Shown here: positions 6,031 through 8,917 of the stretch, in pieces
Layout: each line of letters starts with the position of its first letter
Numbering within the stretch: position 1 is the first letter of the stretch
Source of the DNA: Magnetovibrio sp.
GTDB taxonomy: Bacteria > Pseudomonadota > Alphaproteobacteria > Rhodospirillales > Magnetovibrionaceae
Length of the DNA: 8,917 nucleotides
Direction: 5' to 3'
NCBI GenBank assembly: GCA_016763255.1
Contig: JAESUA010000018.1
Span: 1 to 8,917 of the forward strand
Notes under the pieces: generated by a model
Database searches by the model: none
What the model was told of the DNA's origin: nothing
Seen by the model: only the letters and a program-made list of their open reading frames with translations
Translations under genes and position numbers: made by a program

Positions 6031-6284
6031 TACTGAATAATTTCAATACTGTAGTGGTCACATTTCAGAGCCCTAATGTTTTGCCACCCGTTTGGGTGGG
6101 GTGAGCGCCACCCAAAAGAAACCGTGCGACCCCCCACCCGGGTGTTTGATTTGGGCCTTCCACGGAGTTTGATAGCAACGTTCAAGTTCCCTTTCGGGTG
6201 GGGACAGGTTTATTTGAGCCTATTTGGGGTTCAAGTCGTTGGTTTAAGTGCTGGATTTCAATTTTAATCAGATCAGGATTTACC
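6031..6284. promoter_or_regulatory. Upstream region of the Calvin-cycle operon with CCACCC/GGGTGG elements
   Basis: CCACCC occurs at 6084-6089, 6108-6113 and 6134-6139, and GGGTGGGG at 6196-6203. The first forms the inverted repeat CCACCC-GTTT-GGGTGG (6084-6099), which shares ACCCGTTTGGG with the site at 5320-5330. The third lies in the perfect palindrome CACCCGGGTG (6135-6144). These resemble the elements before the regulator gene and are candidate operators for glpX expression. The 6084-6099 hairpin might alternatively act as a weak terminator for the regulator gene. No clear -35/-10 pair is visible. Confidence 0.45.
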
Positions 6285-7328
6285 ATGTCTCATGCCGTTT
6301 CCGGTTGCGATGATCAGTTTTTTGTTTACGGGCTCTGCCGCGTGACTGAAGCTGCTGCGCGCGCAGCCAGCGGCATGATCGGACGGGGCCATCGCAATCA
6401 GCCCAACCGCACCGCCATCGAGGCCATGCGCCGCGAGCTCGAAAAGTTGGCGTTATCCGGCCGGGTCGTCATTGGCGAACAAGGCGGTGATGACGACGAC
6501 CAAACATGGGGCTTGCCCAGCGGCCTGGAATTGAACGGTGATGGGAATGGCAGCACGCGTTTTGACATCGTCGCCGACCCCATCGAAGGCACGTCGTATC
6601 TGGCGCGCGGCATGACCAATGCCATGGCCGTCATGGCGTTGGCACCCGAAGGCTCGCTCTTTGACGCCGGGCCGGCCTTTTACATGGAAAAATTTGCGGC
6701 CCCGGCCTTGGCGCGGGGCAAGATTGATCCCGCCGCGCCGACCCAGGTGAAATTGGGCCAATTATCATCGGTGCTGAACAAACCGGTGTCCGAGTTGACC
6801 GTATTTGTTTTGGAAAAACCGCGCCACCGTGAACTGGTTAATCAAATTCACAATGCCGGGGCGCGGGTGGCTTTGTATCCGGCCGGCGACGTGGCCGGCG
6901 CGCTGATGGCGGCGCTGCCCGACGCAGGCAATGCTGGGGGTAATGCAGGGGGCATAGATGCCTTGATGGGCACCGGCGGCACCCGCGAGGGCATGTTGTC
7001 GGCGATTGCTATCCGGGCCTTGGGCGGCGAAATGACGATGCGCATCGATCCGCAATTGACCACCGAAAAGGCCGCGGTGGCTAAGGCCGGAATGGATACC
7101 AAATCCTGGATCGAACTGAACGATTTGGTGACGTCGGACAATGTCCACTTCACCGCCACCGGCATTACGACGGGACTATTATTTGAGGGGGTTGAACGTG
7201 AAGGGCATTGCGAACGTACGCAATCGTTATTGATTTCTGGTCCAAAGGCGAAGGGGGATGGCGGTCGCCGTCAGTTGCTCACCACTTGGCATGATGTTAA
7301 CGACCAAAACCACGACGAACGTGCGTAA
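6285..7328 (+). CDS. glpX: Divergent GlpX-type (class II) fructose-1,6-/sedoheptulose-1,7-bisphosphatase
   Basis: This 347-residue protein belongs to the GlpX family. Visible family segments are LCRVTEAAARAA (about 17-28), VVIGE (61-65), DPIEGTSYLARGMTNA (98-113), EKPRHRELV (177-185), GTGGTREGMLSA (229-240) and SDNVHFTATGIT (284-295). In the Calvin cycle it would dephosphorylate fructose-1,6- and/or sedoheptulose-1,7-bisphosphate. Of the four metal-binding residues I recall for E. coli GlpX, Glu57, Asp85 and Glu213 match Glu65, Asp98 and Glu235, but Asp33 matches Asn41. The usual GEGxxDEAPM loop reads GEQGGDDDDQTW and is about five residues longer. A glycine/asparagine repeat (214-223) adds about eight more. 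ATG 6285 has AGGA six bases upstream. It is followed by the phosphoribulokinase gene 26 bases later. The family is sure, the activity less so. Confidence 0.87.
   Translation: MSHAVSGCDDQFFVYGLCRVTEAAARAASGMIGRGHRNQPNRTAIEAMRRELEKLALSGRVVIGEQGGDDDDQTWGLPSGLELNGDGNGSTRFDIVADPIEGTSYLARGMTNAMAVMALAPEGSLFDAGPAFYMEKFAAPALARGKIDPAAPTQVKLGQLSSVLNKPVSELTVFVLEKPRHRELVNQIHNAGARVALYPAGDVAGALMAALPDAGNAGGNAGGIDALMGTGGTREGMLSAIAIRALGGEMTMRIDPQLTTEKAAVAKAGMDTKSWIELNDLVTSDNVHFTATGITTGLLFEGVEREGHCERTQSLLISGPKAKGDGGRRQLLTTWHDVNDQNHDERA
6924..6953 (+). repeat. Short in-frame imperfect tandem repeat inside glpX
   Basis: The bases encode AGNAGGNAGG (residues 214-223), built from two AAT-GC(T/A)-GGG-GG(T/C) copies in a row. 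It lies between the PD that ends one strand and the GTGG loop, at a place where E. coli GlpX is about eight residues shorter. Such a repeat is a likely site of slippage-driven length variation in a surface loop. Confidence 0.5.
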
Positions 7329-7354
7329 CGCGGCCAAAGGGAAAACATCACACC

Positions 7355-8290
7355 ATGTCTTTTAAGACCATCACTCGACCGATCATTCTCGGCGTTGTCG
7401 GCGACAGTGCATCGGGCAAAAGCACCATCGCCAACGGCCTTGCTAAGATTCTTGGCCCGGAACGCGTGGTCAGCATCTGCACCGATGACTACCATAAATA
7501 TGACCGTGAAGAGCGCACCAAACGGGGCATCACCGCGCTGCACCCCGATGCCAACCACATCGATATTTTGGAGCAGCACATTCAATTGCTGCGCAAAGGT
7601 CAGCCGATCTTGAAACCGACCTACGATCATGTGCACGGCACGTTCAGCCCGTGCGAATATGTCGAGCCTCGCGAATACGTCATCCTTGAAGGTCTGATGG
7701 GCTATGCCACCCGCGCCATGCGTGATTGTTACGACGTAAAAATTTATCTCGAGCCCGAAGAGGATTTGCGCATCAAGTGGAAGATGCAGCGCGATACCAC
7801 GGTTCGGGGCTATTCCGAACAGCGCGTGTATGAGGTCCTTGATAAGCGCTTTCAAGACAGTCTGGACTTTATCCAGCCCCAGCGCACCTTTGCCGACATG
7901 GTGGTGTCGTTTTATCCGCCGGAAACCAACATGGGTGAAACCGGGGCAAATTTGAACGTGCGCCACACCTTGCGCCCAACGCTGCCGCACCCGGACCTGT
8001 CACCGGTGCTGGACGCCGCCAAAAAAGGCTTTCGTTTGGAGTTGGCGCGCGACATCGACGGCAAGCCGGTCGATGTGCTCGATATTCATGGCGACCTGTC
8101 CGACAAACGCGCCAAAGCGGTCGAGGATCTTTTGTGGAACTTGATCCCAGAAGCCCAACACCTACGCGAAAGTGTCGGCCAGTTCCGCACTGCAGAAAAT
8201 GACACCGCGCTCAGCCATCCGCTGGCGCTCTCTGAATTGTTAATCACCTATCACATGGTCAAGGCCGCCCTTGGCCATCATGCAATTTGA
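7355..8290 (+). CDS. prkB: Phosphoribulokinase, class II-like
   Basis: This 311-residue kinase makes ribulose-1,5-bisphosphate from ribulose-5-phosphate and ATP, the step that feeds RuBisCO. The P-loop is GDSASGKST (16-24). The segment [20 protein letters not shown] (41-60) and the following [11 protein letters not shown] carry the catalytic and substrate-binding residues, and [10 protein letters not shown] and EGLMGYA follow in family order. The DDYH-x-DR and ALxPxAN patterns resemble class II enzymes of cyanobacteria and plants more than the usual proteobacterial CbbP (which has a SFHRF-type segment and is about 290 residues). The two redox-switch cysteines of class II are not both present: the P-loop position is Ser20, while Cys42 is kept. 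ATG 7355 follows AAAGGGA at a slightly long distance. The context of glpX upstream and tkt downstream supports a Calvin-cycle role. Confidence 0.88.
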   Translation: MSFKTITRPIILGVVGDSASGKSTIANGLAKILGPERVVSICTDDYHKYDREERTKRGITALHPDANHIDILEQHIQLLRKGQPILKPTYDHVHGTFSPCEYVEPREYVILEGLMGYATRAMRDCYDVKIYLEPEEDLRIKWKMQRDTTVRGYSEQRVYEVLDKRFQDSLDFIQPQRTFADMVVSFYPPETNMGETGANLNVRHTLRPTLPHPDLSPVLDAAKKGFRLELARDIDGKPVDVLDIHGDLSDKRAKAVEDLLWNLIPEAQHLRESVGQFRTAENDTALSHPLALSELLITYHMVKAALGHHAI

Positions 8291-8311
8291 CGCAATTAAA
8301 AGACCTAACTC

Positions 8312-8319
8312 GGGAGGAG
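8312..8319 (+). promoter_or_regulatory. Strong Shine-Dalgarno of the transketolase gene
   Basis: GGGAGGAG lies nine bases before the ATG at 8329 and is the strongest ribosome site in the right half of the window. It fixes the start of the transketolase gene. The 38-base gap after prkB has no terminator, so one transcript is likely. Confidence 0.8.
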
Positions 8320-8328
8320 TTACATCCA

Positions 8329-8917
8329 ATGTCCGCAACTCATCATGAAATGGCAAATGCCATCCGTTTCCTGGCCGTCGACGCGGTACAGGCCGCCAAG
8401 TCCGGCCACCCCGGCATGCCCATGGGCATGGCTGATGTGGCCACGGTGCTCTACACCAAATTTATGAAGTTTGATCCCAAGGCCACCAAATGGGCCGATC
8501 GCGATCGCTTCGTTTTGTCGGCCGGTCACGGTTCCATGTTGATGTATTCTCTGCTCTATCTTTCGGGCGTGGACGACATCACCATGGATGATCTGCGCAA
8601 CTTCCGCCAAATGGGCTCCAAGACCGCAGGCCACCCTGAATACGGCCACATCGATGGCATCGAAACCACCACCGGACCGCTGGGCCAGGGCATTGCGACC
8701 TCGGTCGGCATGGCGTTGGCGGAAAAGATGCAAGCCACCCGTTATGGCGATGACATCTGCAACCACCACACCTACACCATCGTCGGTGACGGGTGCTTGA
8801 TGGAAGGCATCTCCCAAGAAGCCATTGGTCTGGCTGGTCGCCACGAGCTGGGAAAACTGATCGTTTTGTGGGACAACAACGGCATCACCATTGATGGCAC
8901 CGTGGCGCTGTCAGATC
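8329..8917 (+). CDS. tkt: Transketolase, N-terminal part (cut by window)
   Basis: The first 196 residues of a transketolase are present, and the frame is open to the edge. The N-terminal segment [20 protein letters not shown] is followed by [34 protein letters not shown] and [20 protein letters not shown], all typical of the thiamine diphosphate-binding half. The cofactor motif GDGCLMEG, ending in the downstream WDNN (about 154-184), is intact. Transketolase moves two-carbon units between sugar phosphates in the Calvin and pentose phosphate pathways. Full enzymes are about 660 residues, so roughly 70 percent lies beyond the window. As the third gene of a glpX-prkB operon it probably acts as the Calvin-cycle copy (often named cbbT). 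The symbol tkt is used because the paralogue cannot be decided here. Confidence 0.93.
   Translation, partial: MSATHHEMANAIRFLAVDAVQAAKSGHPGMPMGMADVATVLYTKFMKFDPKATKWADRDRFVLSAGHGSMLMYSLLYLSGVDDITMDDLRNFRQMGSKTAGHPEYGHIDGIETTTGPLGQGIATSVGMALAEKMQATRYGDDICNHHTYTIVGDGCLMEGISQEAIGLAGRHELGKLIVLWDNNGITIDGTVALSD

Noticed and set aside
6076..6267. A 63-codon open frame between the regulator gene and glpX
   Set aside because: Its repeated FGWGE/FGWGQ residues simply reflect the GGGTGGGG elements, and no start signal is visible.
6198..6284. An upstream extension of glpX by 29 codons
   Set aside because: It would place the AGGA ribosome site of ATG 6285 inside the coding region and adds residues with no GlpX counterpart.

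Overview
The window looks like part of the chromosome of a sulfide-oxidising, CO2-fixing alphaproteobacterium. A lineage near Rhodospirillales, or a magnetotactic-like one, is plausible, but the taxon is inferred from gene content and protein style only. Moderate GC coding regions alternate with AT-rich intergenic regions. All the main genes lie on the + strand. The exception is a pair of small membrane-protein genes at the left edge, which read leftwards.

Layout. (1) 1-431, minus strand: a small Pmp3/YqaE-like membrane protein followed by a DUF6460-like membrane protein cut by the window edge. (2) 432-822: an AT-rich intergenic region with candidate promoter and operator sequences. (3) 823-2766: fccA-fccB, a diheme cytochrome c and a Tat-exported flavoprotein that together form flavocytochrome c sulfide dehydrogenase. 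(4) 2767-2995: a long hairpin with a good sigma-70-type promoter beginning in its 3' arm. (5) 2996-4953: a membrane-anchored NapC/NirT tetraheme cytochrome followed by a secreted tetraheme cytochrome made of two tandem diheme units, closed by a strong intrinsic terminator at 4981-5019. (6) 5020-5391: an intergenic region crowded with CTACCC/ACCCAAA-type elements. (7) 5392-6030: a NarL/FixJ-type regulator whose receiver domain has lost the phospho-acceptor aspartate and carries a CxxC. (8) 6031-6284: a second cluster of the same ACCC/GGGT elements. (9) 6285-8917: a Calvin-cycle operon, with a divergent GlpX-type bisphosphatase, a class II-like phosphoribulokinase and transketolase (cut by the right edge).

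How the genes may work together. FccAB oxidises sulfide in the periplasm and passes electrons to its diheme c subunit. The NapC-like protein and the twin-diheme cytochrome form a plausible second redox path between the quinone pool and periplasmic c-type carriers. FccA, the NapC-like protein and the twin-diheme protein together carry ten CxxCH haem sites. The Calvin-cycle genes would consume the reductant. The atypical regulator sits between the two halves, and the repeated ACCC...GGGT elements lie both upstream of its own gene and upstream of glpX, so it may couple electron-donor state to carbon fixation. That link is inference.
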